Below are positions 16,713 through 24,354 of a stretch of DNA of 34,098 nucleotides, piece by piece. Source of the stretch: Planctomycetia bacterium (GTDB lineage Bacteria > Planctomycetota > Planctomycetia > Gemmatales > Gemmataceae). Under the pieces are notes generated by a model. The model saw nothing but the letters and a program-made list of their open reading frames with translations, had not been told where the DNA came from and made no database searches. The DNA lies in the NCBI GenBank assembly GCA_005799265.1, contig SYHD01000144.1, forward strand, positions 1-34,098, written 5' to 3'. The translations under genes were made by a program, and so were the position numbers. Each line of letters starts with the position of its first letter. The stretch's first letter is position 1.

Positions 16713-19382
16713 CTATTTGTTCGCTCCCACCTCTTCTAGCCGCACGACGATGCCGGTGCTGCCGTCCAGCTCGACCAGGTCGCCGTCGCGCAGCCAGCGC
16801 GTGACGCCGGTCAGGGCCACGATGGACGGGATGCCCATTTCGCGCGACACGATGGCCGAGTGCGACAAGAGACTGCCGCGCTCGACGAGCAGGCCGGCGG
16901 CGGAAGGAAAGAGCATGATCCAGCCGGGGTCGGTGCGCTCGGCGACCAAGATGTCGCCATGGTTCAGCGTGGCGTTGCGCGGGTCGGTAATGACGCGCGC
17001 TCGGCCGCGCACTACGCCCGGACAGCAGCCGAGCCCCTTCAATCTGTCGCCTACCGGCGCCGCCGCGACTGCGCCTTTGCCCTGGAACGTATTGCCTTCG
17101 TGGATGGAACCGTGCGTCTCGAAGCGATCGGCCGGCGCCGGTAGCGTGCGATAGCGCGCGAACTCGGCCTTGCGTAGCGCCACCAGTCCGCGTAGGTCGG
17201 TCCCGGAGCCGGTTCCAGTCACATGCCCAAGACACTCCTCGACCTCTAGATAAAAAATGTCGCGCAGCTCATCGAGCAGATCGAGAGCGTGAAACTTTCG
17301 GCCCAGTTCGACCACGATGAGTCGAACGCGGCCGAACAGGCGCGTTCGCTCGAAACGCAGGTTTTCGCGATCGCGGACCCGGGCCCGCGCATTCTTCAGC
17401 ACCCAGGCGAACAGGAGACGCCGCAACGGCCGCCAGCCGAGAGCGGATTGCACGCGTCTTTCCGCCGCGTCCCGTATCACTGCTTCCTGGCTCGCCGGCG
17501 GCCTGGCGCCCCCCTCGGCCAGCCGCAGCGCGAGCTGGCCGACCGAGCGGATCAGCGTCAGCGGGTCGTCGAAGAGCGTGGGGCTTTCCAACTTCAGTTC
17601 CTCGAGACAACGGTCGCCGAAGCGTTCCAGATACCCTTCGTACAACAGCCGAAAGGCTGGCGCCTGGCTGATCGCCGTGCGGACGGCGGACAAGGGCGCG
17701 TCGCACAGGGCCGTCGTCAAGTCCGAGTCCTTGGCGGCGAGCTCGGCCATGGCGCGCACGCGCACGGCCGGTTCCGCGGAGACCATGCCGCCTTCGCCGC
17801 AGAGCAGATCGTTTTGCAGCGTGCCCTCGTTGTCGCCGCACCACGTCTTCGTCAGCTTGCCGAGCAGGCCGTAAAAGATCATCGCGAAGAAATCGTTCAT
17901 CAGCGGCGCATCCCAGCGCGTGAGCAGCTTTGATTCCAGGTCGCGATAATAGGCGACCAATTCATCGGGACGGCGCGGTTCGAGGTCGGGGCGGGCGGCG
18001 CCGAGCGCGCCGTGGAGCCGGCGATAGAACGAGGCAATCTGGCGCTGAATGCCGAAGTGATTGCGCACCATCGCCAGCATGCTGCGCAGAAGATTGCAGC
18101 GATCCTTCATCCGCTCCCACCAGGTGGACGACGTCATGCCCGCCACCAGATGTTCGGGCAGCCCCTCCTTGACGCCCATCATTTGCTCCATGAACCCGCG
18201 ATTGGTCTGGAAGCCGGGCAAGAGGGCGATCAGGCGATACCAGTTGAGTAGGTTGTAGTAGACGCGCCCCTGGATCAGCCCGAGCATGTGCCGATAGACG
18301 TCGGCGCTGGCGGCAATCTTCGCTTCCGGCACGCTCAGCATCCGGCAAAACTGGCGATAGACTTCCTCGTAGGCCCGGCGCGCGAACGAGAACGTCAGCG
18401 GCGTGGTCACGCCGTTGTAGCTCTCGGCGATGTTGCTGTTGTCCCAGATATTGATGACGCCGTCGGGGTCAGCTAGCCGTGCCAGCGAGGTGATGGGCCG
18501 CGACTGGAGCAGATAGAGCTGGCCTGCCTCGATGGCCCATTCGATGTCCTGGGGCCGACCGAAGTGCCGGCCGGTACGTCGCACGAGATCGGCGACTTGC
18601 CGGACTTGCTGGTCGTTCAGGGCAGGCCGCCGCGCCTGATCCGCGGGCACCGGCACACCTTCCACTCCTTCGCTGCGGCCGGGACACGCCCGATGAGCCA
18701 GTCGCTTGTCAGCGACGGTGCGCTCGACGATCGTGCCGTCGCCATCGACGTGATAGGTGTCGGCGTCGGCGTCCCCCGAGACGAGAGCGGTCCCCAGGCC
18801 AAGCACGGCGCTGACCACGGCCAGGCGACGCCGACCGCTGACAGGGTCCGCCCCGAAGGCGACACCGGCGACATCGGCCTGCACCATTCGCTGTACGAGG
18901 ACCGTGGGCGGCCGCGGCGTCAGACCCAGGTTATGCTCGCGACGGTAGGCCAGCAGACGATCGCCGAAGCCGGAGCGCCAGACCGCTGCCACCTTTGTCG
19001 GCACGTCCGCCGCGGCCACGAACAGGAAGCTATCGAGCTGTCCCGCGAACGAGTGCTGTGCGCCGTCCTCGTCCGACGCCGACGAACGCACCGCCACCGG
19101 TGCGCCATCGGGGCACAGCTCGGCCACAGCGCCGGCGAGCTCGGCAGCAACGGTGGATGAGGGTTGGAGGACATCAACGAATGCACGCAGGGCCGCTTCG
19201 TCCGGGGCGTTATCCAGGGTTTGGCGTTGTTCAGTGGACAGGCTGTCATGGAACCCTTCCGGCCGGACGACGAACCAGGCCGGGATGGCCAGGTCGGCGG
19301 CGCGCAGCGCGGCGAGGGCGCGCGCTTTGCCTCCCAGCGGCTCATCAAGATCGGCCTCATGATCGCGGATCACGTATTTCAT
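16713..19382 (-). CDS. PEP-synthase / rifampicin-phosphotransferase-like enzyme
   Basis: The product is 889 residues. Residues 1 to about 300 are a PPDK_N ATP-grasp domain: 'LGGKARALAALRAADLAIPAWF' (16-37), 'AVRSSASDEDG' and 'VLVQRMVQADVAGVAF', ending in 'DIEWAIEAGQLYLLQSRPIT'. The middle has 'NIWDNSNIAESYNGVTTPLTF', a stretch I associate with the rifampicin-phosphotransferase-like group. The C-terminus is the swivelling phosphohistidine domain, 'GSLLSHSAIVSREMGIP', with the catalytic histidine H841. Such enzymes transfer the beta-phosphate of ATP through histidine to pyruvate or to a small-molecule hydroxyl. No PEP/pyruvate-binding TIM barrel of true PEP synthase is apparent, so phosphorylation of another substrate is favoured. 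The ATG 19382 lies in a heptamer repeat, in the same context as the UbiA start. Confidence 0.85.
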   Translation of the reverse strand: MKYVIRDHEADLDEPLGGKARALAALRAADLAIPAWFVVRPEGFHDSLSTEQRQTLDNAPDEAALRAFVDVLQPSSTVAAELAGAVAELCPDGAPVAVRSSASDEDGAQHSFAGQLDSFLFVAAADVPTKVAAVWRSGFGDRLLAYRREHNLGLTPRPPTVLVQRMVQADVAGVAFGADPVSGRRRLAVVSAVLGLGTALVSGDADADTYHVDGDGTIVERTVADKRLAHRACPGRSEGVEGVPVPADQARRPALNDQQVRQVADLVRRTGRHFGRPQDIEWAIEAGQLYLLQSRPITSLARLADPDGVINIWDNSNIAESYNGVTTPLTFSFARRAYEEVYRQFCRMLSVPEAKIAASADVYRHMLGLIQGRVYYNLLNWYRLIALLPGFQTNRGFMEQMMGVKEGLPEHLVAGMTSSTWWERMKDRCNLLRSMLAMVRNHFGIQRQIASFYRRLHGALGAARPDLEPRRPDELVAYYRDLESKLLTRWDAPLMNDFFAMIFYGLLGKLTKTWCGDNEGTLQNDLLCGEGGMVSAEPAVRVRAMAELAAKDSDLTTALCDAPLSAVRTAISQAPAFRLLYEGYLERFGDRCLEELKLESPTLFDDPLTLIRSVGQLALRLAEGGARPPASQEAVIRDAAERRVQSALGWRPLRRLLFAWVLKNARARVRDRENLRFERTRLFGRVRLIVVELGRKFHALDLLDELRDIFYLEVEECLGHVTGTGSGTDLRGLVALRKAEFARYRTLPAPADRFETHGSIHEGNTFQGKGAVAAAPVGDRLKGLGCCPGVVRGRARVITDPRNATLNHGDILVAERTDPGWIMLFPSAAGLLVERGSLLSHSAIVSREMGIPSIVALTGVTRWLRDGDLVELDGSTGIVVRLEEVGANK

Positions 19383-19391
19383 CCGTCATCC
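19378..19391 (-). repeat. Two GGATGAM heptamers forming the start context of the PEP-utilising gene
   Basis: On the minus strand this reads GGATGAC GGATGAA. The second unit contains the ATG start at 19382, and the preceding AAAAGGA can serve as the ribosome-binding site. The 17 bases AAAGGATGACGGATGAA are identical at the start of the UbiA gene. Confidence 0.75.
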
Positions 19392-19395
19392 TTTT

Positions 19396-19473
19396 GCCGC
19401 TTGCGGCTTAGCGCTCGCAATCTGCTATCGGAAATTTCCGAACACTTCCAGCGAGCGCTAAGCCGCGAGCGGC
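19396..19473. repeat. 23-bp hairpin of the TTAGC family with nested palindrome
   Basis: The arms at 19396-19418 and 19451-19473 pair at 22 of 23 positions (the odd one is a T/C difference). The 32-base loop contains a perfect 12-base palindrome CGGAAATTTCCG (19429-19440). The right arm encodes the last four residues and TAG stop of the UbiA gene. The element separates it from the PEP-utilising gene. Confidence 0.88.
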
Positions 19474-20474
19474 GTTGTCCACCAGCGCCACAGCAACGGC
19501 GCCGCTCCCACGCTCAGATACAAAAGAATGGTCCACACGCCTGCCAGCGTCTCGATCAACTTCGAGCCGCGTTTCGTCGGCGCTGCCAGGAAGCGGCAGA
19601 CCAACACGCCTGCCGTCAGCAGCATCGTCGCCAACACGGTTGCCACCGGGACCACGAAATCGATCTGCGCGGCCGCCAGCGTTGCGCAGATCCCCGTGGT
19701 CAACAGTGCGCCGAGCCAGACCAGCACCGCGGGCAGCGGACCCCAGATGGCGCTGTAGGTATTGACGCCGAGCTCCTCGTCCGCCGGGGCACGTATCTTG
19801 CGGCCTATCTCAATGACGATGCCGTTGGAATAGCTCGCCGCGACGAACCAGCCGAGGCCATGCGGCATGCCTTGCCCGGCCGGCCACCAGTCGCAGGCCG
19901 TCGCGTAGAAATCGACCAGCGGGATGATGACCATGTGCGAGATCAGGTACGGGACGGGATGCAGCTTCAGCCATTCGCCGACGAAGAACTCCTTGCTCAT
20001 CAGCGCCAAATAAATCCAGGCGACCGCCAGCAAGAGAACGATCGACGGATCGAGCGCCAGGCCCAAGAGAAGCTGAATCGCCGCCGCGATAACGCCGAGC
20101 ACGCCCAGTTCGCGCAGGCTGACCAGGCCGCGCGGCACCGCGCGATAGGGGCGATAGCGTGAGTCTTCCTCGAAGTCCTTGAATTCGTCAGCGATGCGCA
20201 ACTGCAGGAAGAAGAGGAAAGCGGTGCCGAACGCCACCGTCACGACCAAAAGATGCGGCAGCTCGGTCCGCTCACGCAAGAGCGACGAGAAGCAGACAGC
20301 CGACGAGCTGAAGGCCAGGATCAAGACGCCGTGCGCCACGACGGGAAAACGCTCGCCCTGGTACATCCACCAGCGGTGTGCAAAGGCTGAAGGCTGAAGG
20401 ATGAAGGATGAACCAGACGGTTGTAGGTTCGGCTCCTGCCCACTCGGAACACTGGTGTTTGATTCATCCTTCAT
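19458..20474 (-). CDS. UbiA-type prenyltransferase
   Basis: With the ATG at 20474 the product is 338 residues with about eight or nine membrane segments. The first aspartate-rich motif is 'DEFKDFEED' (96-104), followed by 'RPYRAVPRGLVSL'; the second is 'EIGRKIRAPADEE' (222-234). UbiA enzymes transfer a prenyl chain from its diphosphate to an acceptor such as a quinone ring or glycerol phosphate. An alternative ATG at 20366 would give 302 residues, but it would cut off 'HRWW' directly before 'MYQGERFP', which appears part of the conserved N-terminus. The 20474 start also has the same 17-base initiation context as the next gene. About 30 residues before HRWW are encoded by heptamer repeats and look non-functional. 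The acceptor is unknown. Confidence 0.85.
   Translation of the reverse strand: MKDESNTSVPSGQEPNLQPSGSSFILQPSAFAHRWWMYQGERFPVVAHGVLILAFSSSAVCFSSLLRERTELPHLLVVTVAFGTAFLFFLQLRIADEFKDFEEDSRYRPYRAVPRGLVSLRELGVLGVIAAAIQLLLGLALDPSIVLLLAVAWIYLALMSKEFFVGEWLKLHPVPYLISHMVIIPLVDFYATACDWWPAGQGMPHGLGWFVAASYSNGIVIEIGRKIRAPADEELGVNTYSAIWGPLPAVLVWLGALLTTGICATLAAAQIDFVVPVATVLATMLLTAGVLVCRFLAAPTKRGSKLIETLAGVWTILLYLSVGAAPLLWRWWTTPLAA
20385..20412. repeat. Four tandem heptamers (GGCTGAA x2, GGATGAA x2)
   Basis: The four units are contiguous and exact. They lie inside the 5' part of the UbiA ORF and encode 'FILQPSAFA' there. GGATGAAGGATGAA (20399-20412) is the perfect inverse of the array at 20463-20476. Confidence 0.85.
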
Positions 20475-20483
20475 CCGTCATCC
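20463..20483 (-). repeat. Three heptamers GGATGAC GGATGAA GGATGAA with UbiA start codon
   Basis: On the minus strand the middle unit carries the ATG at 20474, and the AAAGGA that precedes it can act as a ribosome-binding site. Together with 20385-20412 the array forms a 14-base perfect inverted repeat spaced by 50 bases. Confidence 0.8.
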
Positions 20484-20492
20484 TTTATTGCC

Positions 20493-21395
20493 TTACTGCT
20501 TCTTCGCCGGGGCTGCCTTTGTCCCCTGCCCGGTGTTGTGTATCTCGAAGGTAAGAATGGTGCCGGGCTCCGCGGCGACCTGGCCGGTGCCGCTCATGAA
20601 CATTTTCTTCGTGAAAGTGGCCGACTCCGAGGTGCCGTCGATGCAGGCGTCAAGCGACACGTCAAGGGTTAGCTTGGCGCCGTCGGCAAACTTGATCTGC
20701 TCCTGACCCTTGCCTATGCTCTTGAGCGGCAGAGAGATCTGATAGGTCATGTCGCCGAACAGCCGGCCGTCTTTTTTGTACGCCCTGAGCAGTTTGCCGG
20801 TCCCCGTTGCCTTGGGCAGATCGAACTCCATTTCGCCGTTCTTTGAAATGTCTTTGACGAACGGCCCCATGTCGAGCTTCCAACTCTCGCCGACCTTGAC
20901 GGCGCCCTTGGGAAGCAGGAACCGATCCCGCTCGGCTTTCGACGGGCCCTCGACGTCCAGTTCCTTACTCAGCATCTGAGCCGACTTTCCGGTCACTTTG
21001 CTGCCGTCCTTGTAGGTGTAGCTGTACTTCTCCCCCTTTTTCTCGATGACGACGGTCTTGCCTTGCAATTCGAGGTCTTCGGCAACATCGCCGGTCTTGA
21101 GCTGGCACTTGGTGTAGGATCGCTCGAACTTGGTCGGCGGCTTGGTGCCGTCGCGGAGGTAGATAGTTTCCTGGTATGCCGTAATCTTTCCCTCCTTCTT
21201 GTTTTGATTGAGGAGGACGTTGCCCTTGCCGTCCTCGGCTTTGAGGTTGAAGGACTCGATTTCGCTCTCGGTGATGAGAACGGTGTCCCCTTCGCCGCTG
21301 GTTTTGAGCTTGATGATGAGCGCTTCCTGCGCCTGCCCCGCGCTGGCCCAAACCAACAGGCCCGTGAGTACCGCCAATGCCGTGGAACGATTCAT
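20493..21395 (-). CDS. Exported protein of unknown function
   Basis: The product is 300 residues. MNRSTALAVLTGLLVWASAGQAQ is a typical Sec signal with a likely cleavage after AQA or nearby. The mature part is rich in lysine, threonine and beta-strand-like patterns ('KGEKYSYTYKDGSKVTG', 'LPKGAVKVGESWKLDMGPF') and contains one internal cysteine besides a later one. I do not recognise a catalytic motif. The layout resembles planctomycete secreted proteins that report 'LPxxxVKVGESW', which appear as beta-rich single-domain proteins. ATG 21395 has AGGAG eight bases upstream; an extension to 21440 crosses heptamer repeats. It sits between HMG-CoA reductase and UbiA in the same direction, but a role in that pathway is unproven. 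Confidence 0.75.
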   Translation of the reverse strand: MNRSTALAVLTGLLVWASAGQAQEALIIKLKTSGEGDTVLITESEIESFNLKAEDGKGNVLLNQNKKEGKITAYQETIYLRDGTKPPTKFERSYTKCQLKTGDVAEDLELQGKTVVIEKKGEKYSYTYKDGSKVTGKSAQMLSKELDVEGPSKAERDRFLLPKGAVKVGESWKLDMGPFVKDISKNGEMEFDLPKATGTGKLLRAYKKDGRLFGDMTYQISLPLKSIGKGQEQIKFADGAKLTLDVSLDACIDGTSESATFTKKMFMSGTGQVAAEPGTILTFEIHNTGQGTKAAPAKKQ

Positions 21396-21435
21396 GGTGC
21401 TGTCTCCTGAGTAAAATGGGTAAATGCTGAGTGGC

Positions 21436-21449
21436 TTCATTCTTCATCC
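21436..21449 (-). repeat. Two heptamers (GGATGAA, GAATGAA) at the HMGR stop codon
   Basis: On the minus strand GGATGAA (21449-21443) supplies the TGA stop of the HMG-CoA reductase gene (21446-21444). A diverged unit follows. This is the same heptamer family as the arrays at 19378 and 20463. Confidence 0.65.
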
Positions 21450-22727
21450 TTTCTTGTTCTGCTTGCCCCTGGCCAGCAACCGATGGGCCCGGCTGAAGTC
21501 GCCCGAGCACATGGCGCCCATGAGCGACAACTCCCCGGCCAGGCATAGCCCGGCGCACACCTCGGCCAGCGCTTGCGCCTTGCCGGCGCCGGCGAGACCG
21601 AGGATCTCGAGGCACGCGTTCTGACTGGGCAGCGCCGTGCCGCCGCCGATGGTCCCGACCATGATGTTGGGCAGCGTCACGCTGGCGTAAAGGTCGCCGC
21701 CCTCGATCACCTCAAAACGAGTGACCCCCACGGCGGACTCGGCCACACACGCGACGTCTTGGCCGCACGCCAAATAGAGGGCGGCAAGCCCGTTGGCGAA
21801 ATGCCCCTGAATGCCGACGGTGCCGCTCAGGATACCGCCCATCGCGCACATCCGCCAGAAGTTGACCATGTGCTCGGGCGTCGTCCGCAACCGTTTCTGG
21901 ACCAGGTCGGCAGAGAGCACGGCCTCTGCTGACACTTTTCGGCCACGCACGAGCAGGAACGACTGGGCGCTGGCTTTCTTGTCGCCCGAGAGGTTGGCTT
22001 CGATGAAGTGATACTGGGGCTTCACGGGAGAGTGTTGCTCGATGTACTCGCAAATGGCTTCGGTCGCCAGGGTTACCATGTTCTGACCCGAAGCGTCGGC
22101 TGTCCAGAATTCAAAGCAGAGATAGGCGTGGTTCCCTTCGATGGTGATGCGCATGTCGTTGAGCTTGCCGAACCGCGTGGTGGCCTCGGCGACGCGGCGG
22201 AAGTCATCCTCGTGTTCGGTGGCCCAGAGCACGAACATTCCCGATTCGCGCAGATTACGGAAGGCGAAACCAGGGGCCCGGCAGATCCCTTCGTTGAGAA
22301 GCGCCGCAGTGCAGCCGCCCGCCTCGGTTAGCAAATGACTGCCGCGGCTGTACGAGGCGACGAGGGCCGCTTCCGTGGTGGCGAGCGGAACGTAATAGTC
22401 CCCGCTGGCGAACAGCCCGTGGATGCGCAGCGGCCCTGCCAGCCCGACCGGAATCTTGACGGTACCGATGAAGTGCTCGATGTTTTTCTTGAAGCTATCC
22501 TTGCGCGCGTCAGTGTCCGCATCCAGCAACTCGGGCCGGCTGTCCGCGGCGTCAGGCAACAGCTCCCAGCGCCGCTGCACCGCTTCATCGCTGACGTTGG
22601 CGCCGCCAGGCACCTTGGGAGGCGCCTCATCAAAGCGCGGCACAAGCTGGGCGAGCAATTCATCCAGGCTGCGGTTGCTCAAGAGACGTTCGAGGTGATG
22701 GCGGGCCTGACGGCGATCGGCGGACAC
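21444..22727 (-). CDS. Hydroxymethylglutaryl-CoA reductase, class I-like
   Basis: With a GTG start at 22727 (AAGGGAG about six bases upstream) the product is 427 residues, the length of a soluble HMGR catalytic domain. All four catalytic residues are recognisable: E119 in 'TTEAALVAS', K250 in 'SGDKKAS', D324 in 'CGQDVACVAES' and H415 in 'RAHRLLAR'. The CoA-side motif 'ENxIG'-like 'EHFIGTVKIPVGLAGPL' is at 84-100, and 'GTALPSQNACLEILG' is near the C-terminus. The enzyme reduces HMG-CoA to mevalonate with two NAD(P)H. Its 'TASGQNM'-like segment reads 'DASGQNMVTLAT'. No other mevalonate gene is present here, and planctomycetes usually make isoprenoids by the MEP route, so a special role or a different acyl-CoA substrate is possible. 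The stop is in a heptamer repeat. Confidence 0.92.
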   Translation of the reverse strand: MSADRRQARHHLERLLSNRSLDELLAQLVPRFDEAPPKVPGGANVSDEAVQRRWELLPDAADSRPELLDADTDARKDSFKKNIEHFIGTVKIPVGLAGPLRIHGLFASGDYYVPLATTEAALVASYSRGSHLLTEAGGCTAALLNEGICRAPGFAFRNLRESGMFVLWATEHEDDFRRVAEATTRFGKLNDMRITIEGNHAYLCFEFWTADASGQNMVTLATEAICEYIEQHSPVKPQYHFIEANLSGDKKASAQSFLLVRGRKVSAEAVLSADLVQKRLRTTPEHMVNFWRMCAMGGILSGTVGIQGHFANGLAALYLACGQDVACVAESAVGVTRFEVIEGGDLYASVTLPNIMVGTIGGGTALPSQNACLEILGLAGAGKAQALAEVCAGLCLAGELSLMGAMCSGDFSRAHRLLARGKQNKKG

Positions 22728-22922
22728 AAGGCGCTCCCTTCGGGCAAGCTTCCGTCTTGCGAAATGATGCGTACGGTAAACACGCACAACGATGCGGCAA
22801 TGCGCGCCGGCTGTGGTGTCTGTATACGTATGCCCGCCAACCTTACCCGCTCGAACCAGCAATAGCAAAGAATTTGTAGCAATTGATCGGCAAATCGCCT
22901 GGCGGACAGCGTTGCTGACCCA

Positions 22923-23852
22923 TCATGATTTGTCCGGGCCGGCGGGCTGCTCCACTTTCAAGAGCTCGCTGTCGTTCCACGCGGCGGCGGCCTCGATCGG
23001 TTCGATGTGTACCGTAACTTCGGCGCCTGGCAACGCCTGCTTTACCACGTCCTCCACGCGCTCCGTGAAATCGTGCGCTTCCTTGACGGTCCATTCGCCC
23101 GGCACGAGTAAATGAAAATCGACGAACTTGCGCGCCCCAGCCTGCCGCGTGCGCAAGGCGTGATAATGCAGGCCCGGACGCATCAGGGCGTTGAGCGCCA
23201 CACGCACCGCGAGTTGCTCAGCCTCCGGCAGCGCGTGATCCATCAGGCCATGGAACGAACGCGCCAGCAGATCCCACGCCGTCCATACAATGTTGCTCGC
23301 GACGAGTAGCGCGAGCAGCGGATCGAGGATGCTCCATCCGGTCAGATACACGAGCGCCAAGCCGATGACAACGCCGAACGAAGTCCACACGTCGGTCATG
23401 AGATGTTGGCCGTCCGCTTCGAGGATGATCGAATTGGTGCGCCGCCCGACGCGAATCAACATCCGCGCCACGAAAAAATTGATAAGGGCCGCGCCGATCG
23501 ACAAGCATGTGCCTAGCTCCAGTTGCACCAGGTCGTGCGGGTGCAACAGACGCTCGACGGCATGCCAGGCAATTCCCGCCGCGGCAACCAGGATCAGCAT
23601 GCCCTCGATGCCGCTGGAGAAGAACTCGATCTTCTGATGCCCGTAAGTGTGCGATGCGTCAACGGGCTGAACCGAATACCACAAAAACAGAAACGCGGCC
23701 ACGGCGGCGAGAAGATTGACAATGGATTCAGCGGCATCGGAAAGAAGGCTGACGGAATCGGTAAGGTAATACGCCGCGAGCTTCATCCCCAGCGTGACCA
23801 GGGCCGCGAGGATCGAGAGCAAGACAGGGACACGTCGTTCGGAAAAGGACAT
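22923..23852 (-). CDS. Cation diffusion facilitator (CDF) metal transporter
   Basis: The product is 309 residues, normal for CDF transporters such as ZitB and FieF. The N-terminal membrane domain has 'SLLSDAAESIVN' (35-46) and 'YGHQKIEFFSS' (70-80). The second metal site 'ADGQHLMTDVWTS' provides H150 and D154. A cytoplasmic C-terminal ferredoxin-like domain follows ('VDFHLLVPGEWTVKEAHDFTERVEDVV'). It should export divalent cations such as zinc, iron or manganese in exchange for protons. The ATG at 23852 has GGGGAG five bases upstream; a GTG at 23885 would extend it into heptamer repeats. It is separated from HMGR by 195 bases, so it may or may not share its transcript. Confidence 0.93.
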   Translation of the reverse strand: MSFSERRVPVLLSILAALVTLGMKLAAYYLTDSVSLLSDAAESIVNLLAAVAAFLFLWYSVQPVDASHTYGHQKIEFFSSGIEGMLILVAAAGIAWHAVERLLHPHDLVQLELGTCLSIGAALINFFVARMLIRVGRRTNSIILEADGQHLMTDVWTSFGVVIGLALVYLTGWSILDPLLALLVASNIVWTAWDLLARSFHGLMDHALPEAEQLAVRVALNALMRPGLHYHALRTRQAGARKFVDFHLLVPGEWTVKEAHDFTERVEDVVKQALPGAEVTVHIEPIEAAAAWNDSELLKVEQPAGPDKS

Positions 23853-23879
23853 CTCTGCTCCCCGGCCGGGCTTGAAACC

Positions 23880-23900
23880 ACTCACCCCTTACGACTCACC
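23880..23900. repeat. Degenerate heptamers ACTCACC CCTTACG ACTCACC
   Basis: Three seven-base units lie in the divergent region between the CDF gene and the WXG100-like gene. ACTCACC is the reverse complement of GGTGAGT, a unit in the array at 30474-30501, so the two arrays belong together. Confidence 0.55.
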
Positions 23901-23990
23901 ATACTCGTCAATATGCGGATTGTCCTTGCGGGGGCGCCTCGTATACCCGAAAATGACAAATAGTGGACAACCGTCTTCGACGAGGGCATC

Positions 23991-24263
23991 ATGGCACAAG
24001 CGATTGTCGATCCCCTGGAACTGCGGCGATTTGCGCACCAACTCAAGCAGTTCAACGGCGACCTGCGCGAGCGGCTCTCCGGCTTGCACGCGGAGATCAC
24101 GCGCCTGGGGGACACCTGGCGCGATCAGGAGCACGAAAAATTCACGCAGGAGTTCGAACAGACCCTGCACGTGATCGAGCACTTCCTCGAAGTCTCCGAC
24201 CTGCATGTGCCGTTTCTCGTGCGCAAGGCCGAACGTATTGACGAGTACTTGCAGCAACATTGA
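23991..24263 (+). CDS. WXG100-like small helical protein
   Basis: The product is 90 residues, the size of ESAT-6/WXG100 proteins secreted by type VII systems. It is predicted to be two helices with a central turn 'RLGDTWRDQEHEKF': W43 sits at the expected mid-protein position, but the WXG glycine is replaced by D45. No signal peptide is present, as expected for this group. A purine-rich GAGGGC lies just upstream of the ATG. It opens a four-gene plus-strand module that ends with an FtsK/EccC-like ATPase, which is the main support for a secretion-related role. Whether it is an exported substrate, a structural partner or an adaptor cannot be told. Confidence 0.8.
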   Translation: MAQAIVDPLELRRFAHQLKQFNGDLRERLSGLHAEITRLGDTWRDQEHEKFTQEFEQTLHVIEHFLEVSDLHVPFLVRKAERIDEYLQQH

Positions 24264-24271
24264 TTCATCTG

Positions 24272-24337
24272 GTTTAGCCGGCGATCGAAGATCGCCGTGT
24301 GCCGCCGCCCGCGGCGATCTTCGATCACCGGCTAAAC
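24272..24337. repeat. 26-bp hairpin of the TTAGC family
   Basis: The arms at 24272-24297 and 24312-24337 match at 25 of 26 positions, beginning GTTTAGCCGG, with a 14-base loop. It fills most of the gap between the WXG100-like gene and the coiled-coil gene. Confidence 0.9.
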
Positions 24338-24354
24338 GCAAGCCACGCAAAACC

